Source: Aquamicrobium lusatiense (GTDB taxonomy: Bacteria; Pseudomonadota; Alphaproteobacteria; Rhizobiales; Rhizobiaceae). Taken from it: a stretch of 64,000 bases of DNA. Positions 1-8,674 of this stretch are shown here, piece by piece (positions within the stretch are counted from its first letter, which is position 1; the number at the start of each line of letters is the position of its first letter). A model generated the notes under the pieces. The model was not told the origin of the DNA and ran no database searches. It saw only the letters and a program-made list of their open reading frames with translations. The DNA is taken from assembly GCF_014201615.1 (NCBI RefSeq), contig NZ_JACHEU010000001.1:1879631-1943630 (forward strand), given 5' to 3'. The position numbers and the translations under genes were made by a program.

Positions 1-2159
1 CGTTCATTGTCGAGCACGCAGAACTGATCGCCGCGCTGCGCCTTCGCATGGAAGCTGGCGTGGCCGTTGGCGATCAGCAGCGTCCGGTCCCTCTGCGGTA
101 TCTGGACCGTATAGGCTTGCAGGGCGCGGGCGAGGGTGCCTGAGGAAATTTGGGGCACCGAAAGCTGTCTAACCTGGCTCTGCGCCTCTTCCTCGATCGC
201 GATGATGACCGGGACCATGGCGCTGTCGATCATTCGGAAATCATTCGCGATCCTGCGGAATGGAAAATCCGTTCCGCCGGGCGTGATCAGAAAGTCCGTG
301 ACCATCTTCTTTCCAAGGCGTTCGGCCGATTGCTTGAAGTAGACCTCCTCGAACCAGTCGCGGATGGCTTCGGGTGAAAGCAGATTGTGAAAGCGCTCCG
401 CGGTGCTGCGCATCGCTTCGGCGAGCGCCTCTATTTCCCGCGGCGGTTGGTGATCAGGCGCGGAGAACAGGGTCAGCGTGCTTTCTTCCACCCGCCGCCT
501 GCCTTCGCGGTTGATGCGGCCTGCCGTCTGCACACAGGAAGCGAGCCCCGCTTCGGCCCGCCAGCCGACAGGGAAATCGACATCTACACCCGCCTCGATC
601 AGGCTGGTGGCGATCAGCCGGCAAGGTTCGCCAGCTTGCAGCCGTCGCCTGACCTCCTCGAGGATGCGCCTCCGGTGAACTGGATACTGGCGTGTGGTCA
701 GATGCACAGCGCCCTCCAGTTCTTCTGCGCGCGCGGTCTGATAGAGTTGCAGCGCATGTTTGCGGCTGTTGACGACAACCAGCCCTTGCGATTCATTTCG
801 CATCGCCTCGATCAGCGCTTCGTCGCTCATCTCGCCGCCGCGCCTGATGGTGGCGCGGCGAAGCTCGCGGGCCAGCCGGTCGGGATTCGGTGCGAGTTCT
901 CTCCCCGCCAGCGAGAGCACGCCTTCTTTGAGCTGTTTGCTGTCGAATGCCGGCTGGGTCGCCGTGCAGAAGACGATGGTGCAGCCATAGTGCGTGGCCA
1001 GTGTGTCGAGCATGCGCAGCGCCGGCAAAAGCAGCTTGCGTGGCAGGCATTGAGCCTCGTCCAGAACGATGATGGAACCGGCTATGTTGTGCAGCTTGCG
1101 GCAGCGCGAGGGACGGGCGGCAAACAGGCTTTCAAACAGCTGCACATTGGTGGTCACGATAATCGGTGCCGCCCAATCCTCCATGGCGAGGCGTAGCCTG
1201 TCGCGTTGTTCGGAGCCGTATTTTTCCTCTTCGATCGAAGCGTGGTGCTCCAACACGGTATCGCGAAAGATTCCGCGGAAAATGTCCGCCGTTTGGTCGA
1301 TGATCGAAGTGTAGGGAATTGCGTAGATGATGCGACGGTGTCCGTGCCGGGCGGCGTGATCCAGCGCGAAGCCCATGGATGCCAGCGTCTTGCCGCCTCC
1401 GGTGGGCACGGTCAGGGTGAACAGGCCGGGGGCAAGCGCTGCCTGTGCCCGGACATGGGAAAGAATCTCTCCGCGCAGACGGTTGAGGCGGCCTTCGCCG
1501 GAGAAACCGGACATATGCGCATCGAAAGCGGCGGTCAGATCGGGCAGGATGTCACCGAAAGTCGGCCACGCGCGATCATGCTGGCGATTCTCGATTTTGT
1601 CATAAAAGCCTTCCGTATCGCGGAAATCGGCATCCACGAGACATGAGAAGATCATGCGGACGGCGACGGAGAAGTCGAAGCCGGCATGCGCCGGCCTCAT
1701 GCGTGCCATGAGCTCCCGTGCTGCGGGCTCGAAGTCTGGCCTCTGAGCCTCGATAATGTCCTTCGAGATCCGATCCTTGTCGGTTTTGACGCGATGTTCA
1801 AAACATGCGGCGGAGGCGCCGTGGCGGTCCGGAAGTCCGGCATGATGGCCAAGTATGGTATAAGCCAGCGCCTCGGCCACAAGGCGCATGGGCTTTGGAA
1901 CCCGGTCGAGCAGCAGGCGCGCGCCTGCAGTAGAGTGGGTGACTTCAACTTTCTCGCCTCGCAGCACGCGGTCGAACTCCGGCGTGTACTTGCCGAAATC
2001 GTGAAACCGGGCTGCCAGCGCTGCTGCGGCGCCAAGGCCGAGAGGCGCGCCGCGCGCTTCGGCCAGCTCGCTGCACGCCTCATGGTGATCTTCAAGCGTC
2101 TGCCAGTCACTGCGGTGGTCTTTCGTGCCCGAATGCGCGTAATATGGTCCCGTCATCAT
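1..2159 (-). CDS. cas3: CRISPR-associated nuclease/helicase Cas3, type I-C-like (partial, 3' end off the window)
   Basis: Reading the minus strand from the ATG at 2159 (second ATG at 2156; GAAGGGGG lies just upstream) gives one open frame of about 719 codons that runs off the left edge. The N-terminal HD nuclease domain shows YYAHS (6-10), the metal-binding H53-D54 in RFHDFGK, and GHHAG at 104-108. The SF2 helicase follows: Walker A TGGGKT near residue 255, motif II DEAQ near 367-370 (DEAQ, not DEAH), motif III TATQ, EAGVDVDF, and QTAGRINR as motif VI. Cas3 unwinds and degrades DNA marked by the Cascade complex. HD fused N-terminally to the helicase, and the YYAHS/DWQ/STAGA pattern, fit type I-C, where cas3 is usually the first gene before cas5, cas8c, cas7, cas4, cas1 and cas2. 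No frameshift or stop was seen. The subtype is an inference; the other cas genes are outside the window. Confidence 0.93.
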   Translation of the reverse strand, partial: MMTGPYYAHSGTKDHRSDWQTLEDHHEACSELAEARGAPLGLGAAAALAARFHDFGKYTPEFDRVLRGEKVEVTHSTAGARLLLDRVPKPMRLVAEALAYTILGHHAGLPDRHGASAACFEHRVKTDKDRISKDIIEAQRPDFEPAARELMARMRPAHAGFDFSVAVRMIFSCLVDADFRDTEGFYDKIENRQHDRAWPTFGDILPDLTAAFDAHMSGFSGEGRLNRLRGEILSHVRAQAALAPGLFTLTVPTGGGKTLASMGFALDHAARHGHRRIIYAIPYTSIIDQTADIFRGIFRDTVLEHHASIEEEKYGSEQRDRLRLAMEDWAAPIIVTTNVQLFESLFAARPSRCRKLHNIAGSIIVLDEAQCLPRKLLLPALRMLDTLATHYGCTIVFCTATQPAFDSKQLKEGVLSLAGRELAPNPDRLARELRRATIRRGGEMSDEALIEAMRNESQGLVVVNSRKHALQLYQTARAEELEGAVHLTTRQYPVHRRRILEEVRRRLQAGEPCRLIATSLIEAGVDVDFPVGWRAEAGLASCVQTAGRINREGRRRVEESTLTLFSAPDHQPPREIEALAEAMRSTAERFHNLLSPEAIRDWFEEVYFKQSAERLGKKMVTDFLITPGGTDFPFRRIANDFRMIDSAMVPVIIAIEEEAQSQVRQLSVPQISSGTLARALQAYTVQIPQRDRTLLIANGHASFHAKAQRGDQFCVLDNE

Positions 2160-2206
2160 CCCCCCTTCAACGAAGTCTGCTGCGCTGGGCATCAATTTCA
2201 GGTTGC

Positions 2207-2236
2207 ATTATTCACGATGCCGCCTGCGAGCGACAA
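2207..2236 (-). promoter_or_regulatory. Possible sigma-70-like promoter for cas3
   Basis: On the minus strand TTGTCG (2236-2231) and AATAAT (2212-2207) are separated by 18 bases, about 50 bases before the cas3 start. The match is modest and it is the best pair seen in the divergent cas3/dapA gap; treat as tentative. Confidence 0.2.
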
Positions 2237-2370
2237 GCCAGAATGAACGTGATCGCCTGGTAGCGCCAAATTCCTGAACTTGTCCTATGGTGCGCTGCGC
2301 GGCTTTGCGCTAGAAGCCGGCATTTCGCCCTTACAAGGTTCCCCGTACAGGGTTCATGGAGTTGGACATA

Positions 2371-3252
2371 ATGCTGAGAGGCTCGCTTACCGCGCTCGTT
2401 ACGCCGTTCGATCAGGACGGGCGTTTCGACGAGAAAGCCTTTCGCAACCTTGTTGAGTGGCAGATAGCGGAAGGAACGACGGGTCTCGTGCCGGTCGGCA
2501 CCACGGGCGAGTCGCCCACGCTCTCGCATGACGAACATCGGCGTGTGGTCGAGGTCTGCGTCGAGGTGGCGAAGGGGCGGGTGCCTGTCGTTGCCGGAGC
2601 CGGATCGAATAACACGAAGGAAGCCATCGGATTGGCCAGCCATGCCGAAAGCGTCGGTGCGGATGCCGTTCTGGTGGTCACGCCCTATTACAACAAGCCC
2701 ACGCAGCGCGGGCTCTACGAGCATTTCGCGGCTGTGGCGCGGGCGACCAGCCTGCCGATCATCATCTACAACATTCCGCCGCGCTCGGTCATCGACATGA
2801 CGCCGGAAACTATGGGTCGTCTGGCGCATAATTTCCCGAACATCGCCGGGGTGAAGGACGCGACCGGCAAGGTCGAGCGCGTCTCGGAGCAGCGCGCCAC
2901 CTGCGGCAAGGATTTCATCCAGCTTTCGGGCGAGGATGCCTCGGCGCTTGGCTTCAACGCGCATGGGGGCGTCGGCTGCATATCCGTCACCTCCAATGTC
3001 GCGCCGCGCCTGTGCGCCGAGTTCCAGCAGGCCACGCTTTCCGGCGACAGCGCGCGAGCGCTGGAATTGCAGGACCGGCTTTTGCCGCTGCACAAGGCGA
3101 TCTTCGTCGACACCGGCGTGGCCGGAGCGAAATATGCGCTGTCGCGGCTTGGCCGGATCTCCAACGTCGTCCGCTCCCCGCTGGTGACGGCCGAGCCGGA
3201 AACCGAAGCGAAGATCGAGGCGGCAATGAAAAGCGCCGGCTTGATAAACTGA
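2371..3252 (+). CDS. dapA: 4-hydroxy-tetrahydrodipicolinate synthase
   Basis: DapA condenses pyruvate with aspartate-4-semialdehyde, the first committed step of lysine and meso-diaminopimelate synthesis in the cytoplasm. The protein has the usual 293 residues when started at the ATG at 2371, which gives the family N-terminus [13 protein letters not shown] and has GGAG nine bases upstream; an in-frame ATG at 2356 would add five residues. The TIM-barrel landmarks are present: GTTGE at 43-47 (Thr pair), the catalytic Tyr133 in IIIYNIP and the Schiff-base Lys162 in GVKDATG. smpB follows closely, so the two are probably co-transcribed. The gene lies divergent from cas3, so cas3 sits beside a core locus. 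Confidence 0.97.
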   Translation: MLRGSLTALVTPFDQDGRFDEKAFRNLVEWQIAEGTTGLVPVGTTGESPTLSHDEHRRVVEVCVEVAKGRVPVVAGAGSNNTKEAIGLASHAESVGADAVLVVTPYYNKPTQRGLYEHFAAVARATSLPIIIYNIPPRSVIDMTPETMGRLAHNFPNIAGVKDATGKVERVSEQRATCGKDFIQLSGEDASALGFNAHGGVGCISVTSNVAPRLCAEFQQATLSGDSARALELQDRLLPLHKAIFVDTGVAGAKYALSRLGRISNVVRSPLVTAEPETEAKIEAAMKSAGLIN

Positions 3253-3277
3253 GGCCGATGCGCCATCTGTGCGCATT

Positions 3278-3757
3278 ATGAGCCAGAACCGGAAAGCAGA
3301 TCCCAACAACAAGGTCGCCGCGGAAAACCGCAAGGCGCGCTTCTCCTATGAGGTGCTCGATACGCTCGAAACCGGACTGGTTCTGAGCGGCACCGAGGTG
3401 AAGTCGCTGCGCGGCGGCCAGGCGAACATCCAGGAATCCTACGCCTCGGTGGAGGGTGGGGAGCTGTGGCTCATCAATTCCTACCTGCCGGAATATCTGC
3501 AGGCCAATCGCTTCAACCATGAGCCACGCCGCCGCCGCAAGCTGCTGGTGTCGAAGCGGGAACTGGCACGGCTGGCCCAGAGCGTCGAGCGCGAAGGCAT
3601 GACGCTGGTGCCGCTGAAAATCTACTTCAACGATCGCGGCCGCGCCAAACTGCTGCTCGCCGTGGCGCGCGGCAAGAAGCTGCACGACAAGCGCGAGACC
3701 GAAAAACAGCGCGACTGGAATCGCGAGAAGGGCCGTCTGCTCAAGGAGCGGGGCTGA
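3278..3757 (+). CDS. smpB: SsrA-binding protein SmpB
   Basis: SmpB binds tmRNA and delivers it to stalled ribosomes for trans-translation. The 159-residue protein shows family hallmarks: [10 protein letters not shown] near the N-terminus, [14 protein letters not shown], the [15 protein letters not shown] segment, and the basic tail [19 protein letters not shown] that enters the decoding centre. The ATG at 3278 is preferred; a GTG at 3269 in the same frame is possible and neither has a strong ribosome binding site, which fits translational coupling to dapA 25 bases upstream. No tmRNA gene was seen in the window. Confidence 0.96.
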   Translation: MSQNRKADPNNKVAAENRKARFSYEVLDTLETGLVLSGTEVKSLRGGQANIQESYASVEGGELWLINSYLPEYLQANRFNHEPRRRRKLLVSKRELARLAQSVEREGMTLVPLKIYFNDRGRAKLLLAVARGKKLHDKRETEKQRDWNREKGRLLKERG

Positions 3758-3798
3758 GCCGCAGGGCAGCCAATACTCAGCCCGCCGGTCCCTGCGGC
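3758..3798. terminator. Candidate bidirectional terminator between smpB and udg
   Basis: A perfect 9-bp inverted repeat, GCCGCAGGG (3758-3766) and CCCTGCGGC (3790-3798), with a 23-base loop, fills the gap between the convergent smpB and uracil-DNA glycosylase genes. It is followed on the plus strand by only a short T run, so efficiency is uncertain. Confidence 0.45.
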
Positions 3799-3805
3799 TT
3801 TGAAT

Positions 3806-4465
3806 CTATTTGCCCAGAAATGCGGCTATATCGCTGAATACGCTGACGAACATGTCTTCCGTCAGCACACCTGTATTGGTGTTGTAGCGCGAGCAGTGAT
3901 AGCTTGAGAACAAGGTAAGGCCCGCGATCTCGTGGCGTCCGCCATGCTTGAACGGATGCGCCGCCACCCGGCCGCCCAGTGTGCGCACCATCGACTGATG
4001 GGCGATGGAGCCCAGCGCCAGCACGGCACTGAGGTTCGGAAAGCTTTCGATGGTGGGAATGAGAAAGCTGCGGCAGGTGGAGATTTCGGGACCCGTCGGC
4101 TTGTTCTGCGGCGGCACGCAGCGCACGGCATTGACGATCGCCGTATCGATCAGTTGCAGGCTGTCGTCGGGCCTTGCTTCGAAACGGCCGCGGGCCATGC
4201 CGAATCGGATCAGCGTGGAATAGAGAAGATCGCCGGCATAGTCGCCGGTGAAGGGGCGCCCCGTGCGGTTGGCACCGCGCAGGCCGGGAGCAAGCCCGAC
4301 AATGAGAAAGCGCACCGCTTCCCGCCCCTGCGGGGGCAGGAACGGCGGTACGGGAGCGTTGAACCAGTCTGGTTCCCGCGCGCGCCATTCTGTGATGAAA
4401 TCATGAAGACGGGGGCACAGCGGACAGTTGCGGTCCGGATCGGTCACAGCCAGCATTGTCGCCAC
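3806..4465 (-). CDS. Uracil-DNA glycosylase, family 5 (UdgB-like)
   Basis: Probable base-excision repair enzyme that removes uracil and other deaminated bases from DNA. The 219-residue protein carries an N-terminal CPLC pair and further cysteines (in VRCVPP and STCRSF) that fit the 4Fe-4S cluster of family 4/5 enzymes. Motif A reads GLAPGLRGANRTGRPFTGD, with the NRTGRPFTGD signature of family 5, and motif B is YHCSRYNTNTG. The start is the GTG at 4465, three bases after the stop of the NYN gene; an ATG at 4456 is an alternative. The tight spacing suggests one transcript with the NYN-domain gene. Family 5 is favoured over family 4 by the motif A wording. Confidence 0.87.
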   Translation of the reverse strand: MATMLAVTDPDRNCPLCPRLHDFITEWRAREPDWFNAPVPPFLPPQGREAVRFLIVGLAPGLRGANRTGRPFTGDYAGDLLYSTLIRFGMARGRFEARPDDSLQLIDTAIVNAVRCVPPQNKPTGPEISTCRSFLIPTIESFPNLSAVLALGSIAHQSMVRTLGGRVAAHPFKHGGRHEIAGLTLFSSYHCSRYNTNTGVLTEDMFVSVFSDIAAFLGK

Positions 4466-4467
4466 GC

Positions 4468-5049
4468 TCAGTCGTCGTCTTCCTCATCCTCGTCGGTATG
4501 AGCAAGTTCAGCGCGGCGAACCGCCTGTTCTCTGCCGACCTCGCTCTTCAGCGTCATAAGGTCGATGAAATGATCGGCCTGCCGGCGAAGTTCGTCGGAG
4601 ATCATCGAGGGCTGGGATGCCATGGTGGAGACGACGGAAACCTTGCGTCCGCGCCGCTGCAGCGCTTCAACGAGCGTGCGGAAATCGCCGTCACCGGAGA
4701 AGATCACATAGTGATCGACCACATCGGCAAGCTCGAGGGCATCGACGGTAAGCTCGATGTCCATATTGCCCTTGATCTTGCGGCGTCCCGCCGCATCGGT
4801 GAATTCCTTGGCCGGTTTGGTGACGACCTTGTAGCCATTGTAATCCAGCCAGTCGATCAGCGGGCGGATCGACGAATATTCCTGATCTTCTACCAGCGCG
4901 GTGTAATAGTAGGCGCGAAGAAGATATCCGCGTTTCTGGAAGCTCGACAGTAATTTGCGATAATCTATATCGAAGCCGAGTGAACGCGATGTTGCGTAAA
5001 GATTTGCTCCGTCGATGAAGAGAGCAATCTTCTCCCGAGGATCGAACAT
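4468..5049 (-). CDS. NYN domain protein (LabA/DUF88 family), putative RNase
   Basis: A 193-residue PIN-like NYN-domain protein. The acidic residues expected of a metal-dependent nuclease are visible in FIDGANLY (about residues 12-19), KGNMDIELTVDAL and FSGDGDF, matching the NYN catalytic aspartates. The C-terminus ends in an acidic tail (DEDEEDDD). The ATG at 5049 (MFDPREK) is chosen because the family begins just before the first strand; the frame stays open 29 codons upstream but with an implausible hydrophobic stretch. It probably acts on RNA, but the substrate is unknown. It lies directly upstream of the uracil glycosylase gene and divergent from rpoZ. Confidence 0.85.
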   Translation of the reverse strand: MFDPREKIALFIDGANLYATSRSLGFDIDYRKLLSSFQKRGYLLRAYYYTALVEDQEYSSIRPLIDWLDYNGYKVVTKPAKEFTDAAGRRKIKGNMDIELTVDALELADVVDHYVIFSGDGDFRTLVEALQRRGRKVSVVSTMASQPSMISDELRRQADHFIDLMTLKSEVGREQAVRRAELAHTDEDEEDDD

Positions 5050-5248
5050 GGAAAATATCCTTGTGGCAAATATAAAAAAGAAGATGAAACAAGCATCGAC
5101 TGCATCTTTCAACGATACGCCCGAGCCCCTGCCCATCCAAAAGAGCTATTCCTCCAAATAGCGTCAGCTTCGTGGCAGTCCAATGCTGTTTCCGTATAAA
5201 TTGCTCACAAGTTTGTGGCACCTGCGTTGCAGCGTTCAAGGGCATGGC

Positions 5249-5276
5249 TTGTGTTTTTCCGGCATCCGGGTTAATG
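5249..5276 (+). promoter_or_regulatory. Possible promoter for rpoZ
   Basis: TTGTGT (5249-5254) and TTAATG (5271-5276) with a 16-base spacer lie about 50 bases before the rpoZ start. The -10 match is weak; other TA-rich hexamers exist upstream (TATAAA at 5195-5200). Confidence 0.25.
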
Positions 5277-5322
5277 AGCGCGCCTGTTTTCCGTCAAATC
5301 CTTCGCATGAAAGGGGCATCCA

Positions 5323-5715
5323 ATGGCCCGCGTCACCGTTGAAGATTGCATCGACAAGGTCGATAACCGCTTTGAGCTGGTCCTGTTGGCCGGTCATCGT
5401 GCCCGCCTGATCAGCCAGGGCGCGCAGATCACCGTTCCGCGCGACAACGACAAGAACCCCGTCGTTGCGCTGCGCGAAATCGCCGAGGAAACCCTTTCGC
5501 CGGGCGACCTCAAGGAAGATCTGATCCACTCGCTTCAGAAGCATGTCGAGGTCGACGAGCCGGAGGCCGAGGCCGTCGCAGTTCAGACGGGCGAGCTTCT
5601 CGCAGAGGCTGCCGACGAGCCGGAAGAGAACATCACGTTCGACCGCATGTCGGAAGAGGATCTGCTGGCTGGCATCGAAGGCCTTGTCGCACCGGAAAAA
5701 AGCGACGATTTCTGA
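5323..5715 (+). CDS. rpoZ: DNA-directed RNA polymerase omega subunit
   Basis: Omega helps fold and assemble the beta-prime subunit of RNA polymerase. The N-terminal half has the family core [30 protein letters not shown] and [13 protein letters not shown]; the C-terminal half is the longer acidic tail usual in alphaproteobacteria (130 residues against about 90 in enterics). AAAGGGG just before the ATG is a good ribosome binding site. The neighbour rsh is typical (rpoZ-spoT linkage in proteobacteria), and omega itself is tied to ppGpp binding in other bacteria. Confidence 0.97.
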   Translation: MARVTVEDCIDKVDNRFELVLLAGHRARLISQGAQITVPRDNDKNPVVALREIAEETLSPGDLKEDLIHSLQKHVEVDEPEAEAVAVQTGELLAEAADEPEENITFDRMSEEDLLAGIEGLVAPEKSDDF

Positions 5716-5768
5716 CCCTTAGAGGCGAGACCGGCTCTTTCGCCGGCGCTTATTCGCAGTTATCTATG

Positions 5769-5808
5769 ACATGCGTCGCGGTGTTCGCGGCGCATGTTTT
5801 ATTTTTTG
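5769..5808 (+). terminator. Intrinsic terminator after rpoZ, directly in front of rsh
   Basis: ACATGCGTCGCG (5769-5780) pairs with CGCGGCGCATGT (5786-5797), a 12-bp stem with one G-U pair around a 5-base loop, followed by TTTATTTTTTG. This is a textbook rho-independent terminator. Only 16 bases separate the U tract from the rsh start at 5825. Confidence 0.85.
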
Positions 5809-5824
5809 TTGCGAGAGTGCGCCC

Positions 5825-8050
5825 ATGATGCGTCAGTATGAGCTTGTCGAGCGCGTCCAGCGCTACAAGCCGGACGTCAATGAGGCTCTGCTCAACAAGG
5901 CCTATGTTTACGCCATGCAGAAGCATGGCCACCAGAAGCGCGCTTCGGGCGATCCCTACTTTTCGCATCCTCTCGAAGTTGCCGCGATTCTCACCGACAT
6001 GCGGCTTGACGAGGCGACCATTGCCGTCGCTCTCCTGCATGACACGATCGAGGATACCACTGCCACCCGCGCCGAGATCGACGAACTGTTCGGCCCCGAA
6101 ATGGGCAAGCTCGTCGAGGGGCTGACCAAGCTCAAGAAACTCGATCTGGTTTCCAAGAAGGCTGAGCAGGCGGAAAACCTGCGCAAGCTTTTGCTGGCTA
6201 TTTCGGAGGACGTGCGCGTTCTTCTGGTCAAGCTGGCTGACCGGCTCCACAATATGCGCACCCTTGGCCACATGCGCGAGGACAAGCGCCTGCGCATCGC
6301 CGAGGAAACGATGGAGATCTATGCGCCGCTGGCCGGACGCATGGGCATGCAGGAAATGCGCGAAGAGCTGGAAGAACTGGCCTTCCGCTACATCAATCCT
6401 GAAGCGCACCGCATGGTCACCCAGCGGCTGGCCGAGATTTCGGAGCGGGCCAAAGGTGTTCTGTCCGACATCGAAAAGGCGCTGTCGGAACTGTTCGGGA
6501 AATATGACATCAAGGCTGAAGTCACCAGCCGTCAGAAGAAGCCGTGGTCCGTCTTCCGCAAGATGGAAACCAAGGCGCTGTCCTTCGAGCAGCTCTCCGA
6601 CATATTCGGCTTCCGCGTCGTGGTGGACAAGATCGAGGATTGCTATCTGGCGCTGGGTGCCATCCACACCACATGGTCGATGGTGCCCGGCCGCTTCAAG
6701 GATTACATTTCGACGCCCAAGCAGAACGGCTACCAGTCGATCCACACCACGATCGTGGGGCCGTCGCGCCAGCGTGTCGAATTGCAGATCCGCACGCTCT
6801 CCATGAACGAAGTGGCGGAGTACGGCGTGGCCGCGCACTCCATCTACAAGGATGGAACCTCGAAGAACGGGGCGGGGCGTGACGTTTCCAGCGAAACCAG
6901 CGCCTATGCCTGGCTGCGGCGTACCATCGAGCAGCTTTCGGAAGGCGACAATCCCGAAGATTTTCTTGAGAACACCAAGCTGGAGTTGTTTCAGGATCAG
7001 GTGTTCTGCTTTACGCCAAAGGGCATGGTCATCGCTTTGCCGCGCGGTGCGACGCCTATCGATTTCGCCTATGCGGTGCATACTGATGTCGGCGACAGCT
7101 GCGTCGGCGCCAAGGTCAATGGCCGCATCATGCCTCTGATGACCGAGCTGAAGAACGGCGACGAGGTCGAGATCATCCGCTCCAAGGCGCAGGTGCCGCC
7201 GGCGGCGTGGGAATCTATCGTCGTCACCGGCAAGGCGCGTTCCGCCATTCGCCGCGCGACCAAGAACGCCATTCGCAAACAGTATTCCGGCCTTGGCATG
7301 CGCATTCTCGAGCGCGCCTTCGAGCGCACCGGCAAGCCTTTCACCAAGGAGAGCCTGAAGCCGGTGCTGCCGCGGCTGGCGCGCAAGGATATCGAAGACG
7401 TGCTCTCGTCGGTGGGGCGCGGCGAGCTGTCCTCGGCCGATGTCATCAAGGCGGTGTTCCCCGACTACAAGGACGAGCGTGTCACCACGCCGGTCCCGAA
7501 GCAGCGCGAGGAAGGCTGGTCCCGTATCCGCAACGCCGCCGGCATGATTTTCCAGATGCCGGGGCGTTCTTCCCGCAAGGGCAAGAGCCAGCCAAAGGAT
7601 GATGCTCTGCCGATCCGGGGCGTGCGCGGCGATCTGCCGGTGACCTTTGCGCCGGAAGGCGCGGTGCCCGGCGATCGCATCGTCGGCATCATCCAGCCCG
7701 GAGCGGGCATCACCATCTATCCGATCCAGTCGCCGTCACTGACCGCCTTTGACGATCAGCCCGAACGCTGGATCGACGTGCGCTGGGATATCGACGAGAA
7801 CAACCGCGAGCGTTTCCCCGCCCGCATCTCGGTCACGGCCATCAATGCACCGGGTTCGCTTGCCGATATCGCGCAGGTGGTTGCATCGAACGACGCCAAC
7901 ATCCATACGCTGTCGATGGTTCGCACCGCACCCGACTTCACCGAGATGCTGATCGACATCGAAGTGTGGGACGTGAAGCATCTGAACCGGCTGCTGTCGC
8001 AGCTCAAGGAGAATGGCAGCGTCAGCACCGCGCGCCGGGTGAATGGCTGA
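5825..8050 (+). CDS. rsh: Bifunctional (p)ppGpp synthetase/hydrolase Rsh
   Basis: Rsh makes and degrades the alarmone (p)ppGpp and is the only long RelA/SpoT homologue in most rhizobia, controlling the stringent response and, in Brucella and rhizobia, host interaction. Domain order in the 741-residue protein: HD hydrolase with H72-D73 in LLHDTIEDT; RelA-type synthetase with KQNGYQSIHT; a TGS domain beginning near FCFTPKGMVIALPRG; and a C-terminal ACT domain (PARISVTAINAPGSLADIA). Both catalytic halves look intact. The start MMRQYELVERVQRYKP matches the Brucella protein as I recall it; upstream in-frame codons lie inside the terminator hairpin and are rejected. pyrE follows after 39 bases. Confidence 0.96.
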   Translation: MMRQYELVERVQRYKPDVNEALLNKAYVYAMQKHGHQKRASGDPYFSHPLEVAAILTDMRLDEATIAVALLHDTIEDTTATRAEIDELFGPEMGKLVEGLTKLKKLDLVSKKAEQAENLRKLLLAISEDVRVLLVKLADRLHNMRTLGHMREDKRLRIAEETMEIYAPLAGRMGMQEMREELEELAFRYINPEAHRMVTQRLAEISERAKGVLSDIEKALSELFGKYDIKAEVTSRQKKPWSVFRKMETKALSFEQLSDIFGFRVVVDKIEDCYLALGAIHTTWSMVPGRFKDYISTPKQNGYQSIHTTIVGPSRQRVELQIRTLSMNEVAEYGVAAHSIYKDGTSKNGAGRDVSSETSAYAWLRRTIEQLSEGDNPEDFLENTKLELFQDQVFCFTPKGMVIALPRGATPIDFAYAVHTDVGDSCVGAKVNGRIMPLMTELKNGDEVEIIRSKAQVPPAAWESIVVTGKARSAIRRATKNAIRKQYSGLGMRILERAFERTGKPFTKESLKPVLPRLARKDIEDVLSSVGRGELSSADVIKAVFPDYKDERVTTPVPKQREEGWSRIRNAAGMIFQMPGRSSRKGKSQPKDDALPIRGVRGDLPVTFAPEGAVPGDRIVGIIQPGAGITIYPIQSPSLTAFDDQPERWIDVRWDIDENNRERFPARISVTAINAPGSLADIAQVVASNDANIHTLSMVRTAPDFTEMLIDIEVWDVKHLNRLLSQLKENGSVSTARRVNG

Positions 8051-8089
8051 CCGCTGCAGCAACCTGTCTGAAACGGAATTCGAGACCAG

Positions 8090-8668
8090 ATGAATACTGC
8101 CGAAGTGCTTGATGTTTTCCGCTCCGCCGGCGCCGTGCTGGAGGGCCATTTCATTCTCACCTCGGGTCTGAGAAGCCCAGTCTTCCTGCAGAAGGCGCGC
8201 GTGTTCATGCATGCCGACAAGACCGAGAAGCTGTGCAGGGCGCTGGCGGACCGTATCCGCGCCGAGGTCGACGGCAGGATCGACTATGTTGTCGGCCCCG
8301 CAATCGGCGGTCTGATCCCGGCATATGAGACTTCGCGCCATCTTGGCGTGCCTGCCGTCTGGGTGGAGCGCGAGCAGGGCGTGTTCAGGCTGCGCCGCTT
8401 CGAGTTGGAGAAGGGCGCGCGCGTCGTCATCGTGGAGGACATCGTCACCACCGGCCTGTCGATCCGCGAAACCATCGCCTGCCTGCGCGATCTGGGGGCC
8501 GAGGTCGTGGCCGCCGCCTGCATCATCGACCGTTCGGCCGGCAAGACCGATGTCGGCGTGCCGCTGATCGCGCTGGCCGAATATGAGGTGCCGGCCTATC
8601 CGGCCGATGCGCTGCCTCCCGAGCTTGCCGCCATTCCCGCGGTGAAGCCCGGCAGCCGCAACATCTGA
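8090..8668 (+). CDS. pyrE: Orotate phosphoribosyltransferase
   Basis: PyrE joins orotate and PRPP to give OMP in de novo pyrimidine synthesis. The 192-residue protein has the type I PRTase fold with the PRPP-binding motif [13 protein letters not shown] near residues 104-116 and the [12 protein letters not shown] segment near the N-terminus that contacts orotate. It sits between rsh and acpS in the same orientation, with a 6-base gap to acpS, so is probably part of one transcript. Confidence 0.96.
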   Translation: MNTAEVLDVFRSAGAVLEGHFILTSGLRSPVFLQKARVFMHADKTEKLCRALADRIRAEVDGRIDYVVGPAIGGLIPAYETSRHLGVPAVWVEREQGVFRLRRFELEKGARVVIVEDIVTTGLSIRETIACLRDLGAEVVAAACIIDRSAGKTDVGVPLIALAEYEVPAYPADALPPELAAIPAVKPGSRNI

Positions 8669-8674
8669 TACGCC

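Noticed and set aside
387..1646. Long plus-strand open frames opposite the left-edge gene (387-1196 and 1206-1646)
   Set aside because: They are shadows of the Cas3 frame on the minus strand; translations are Arg/Ala-rich with no family text, while the minus strand shows full Cas3 motifs.
2160..2370. CRISPR repeat array between cas3 and dapA
   Set aside because: No repeated units of 28-37 bases are present in these 211 bases; any array should lie beyond the left edge.
3278..3757. Possible tmRNA (ssrA) gene beside smpB
   Set aside because: No tRNA-like ends or tag reading frame were found in the neighbouring gaps; smpB and ssrA are often unlinked.
4456..4953. Plus-strand frame across the udg/NYN junction
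   Set aside because: Overlaps both real minus-strand genes; no ribosome site or family text.
5750..7081. 443-codon minus-strand frame opposite rsh
   Set aside because: Antisense shadow typical of high-GC genes; rsh on the plus strand is unmistakable.
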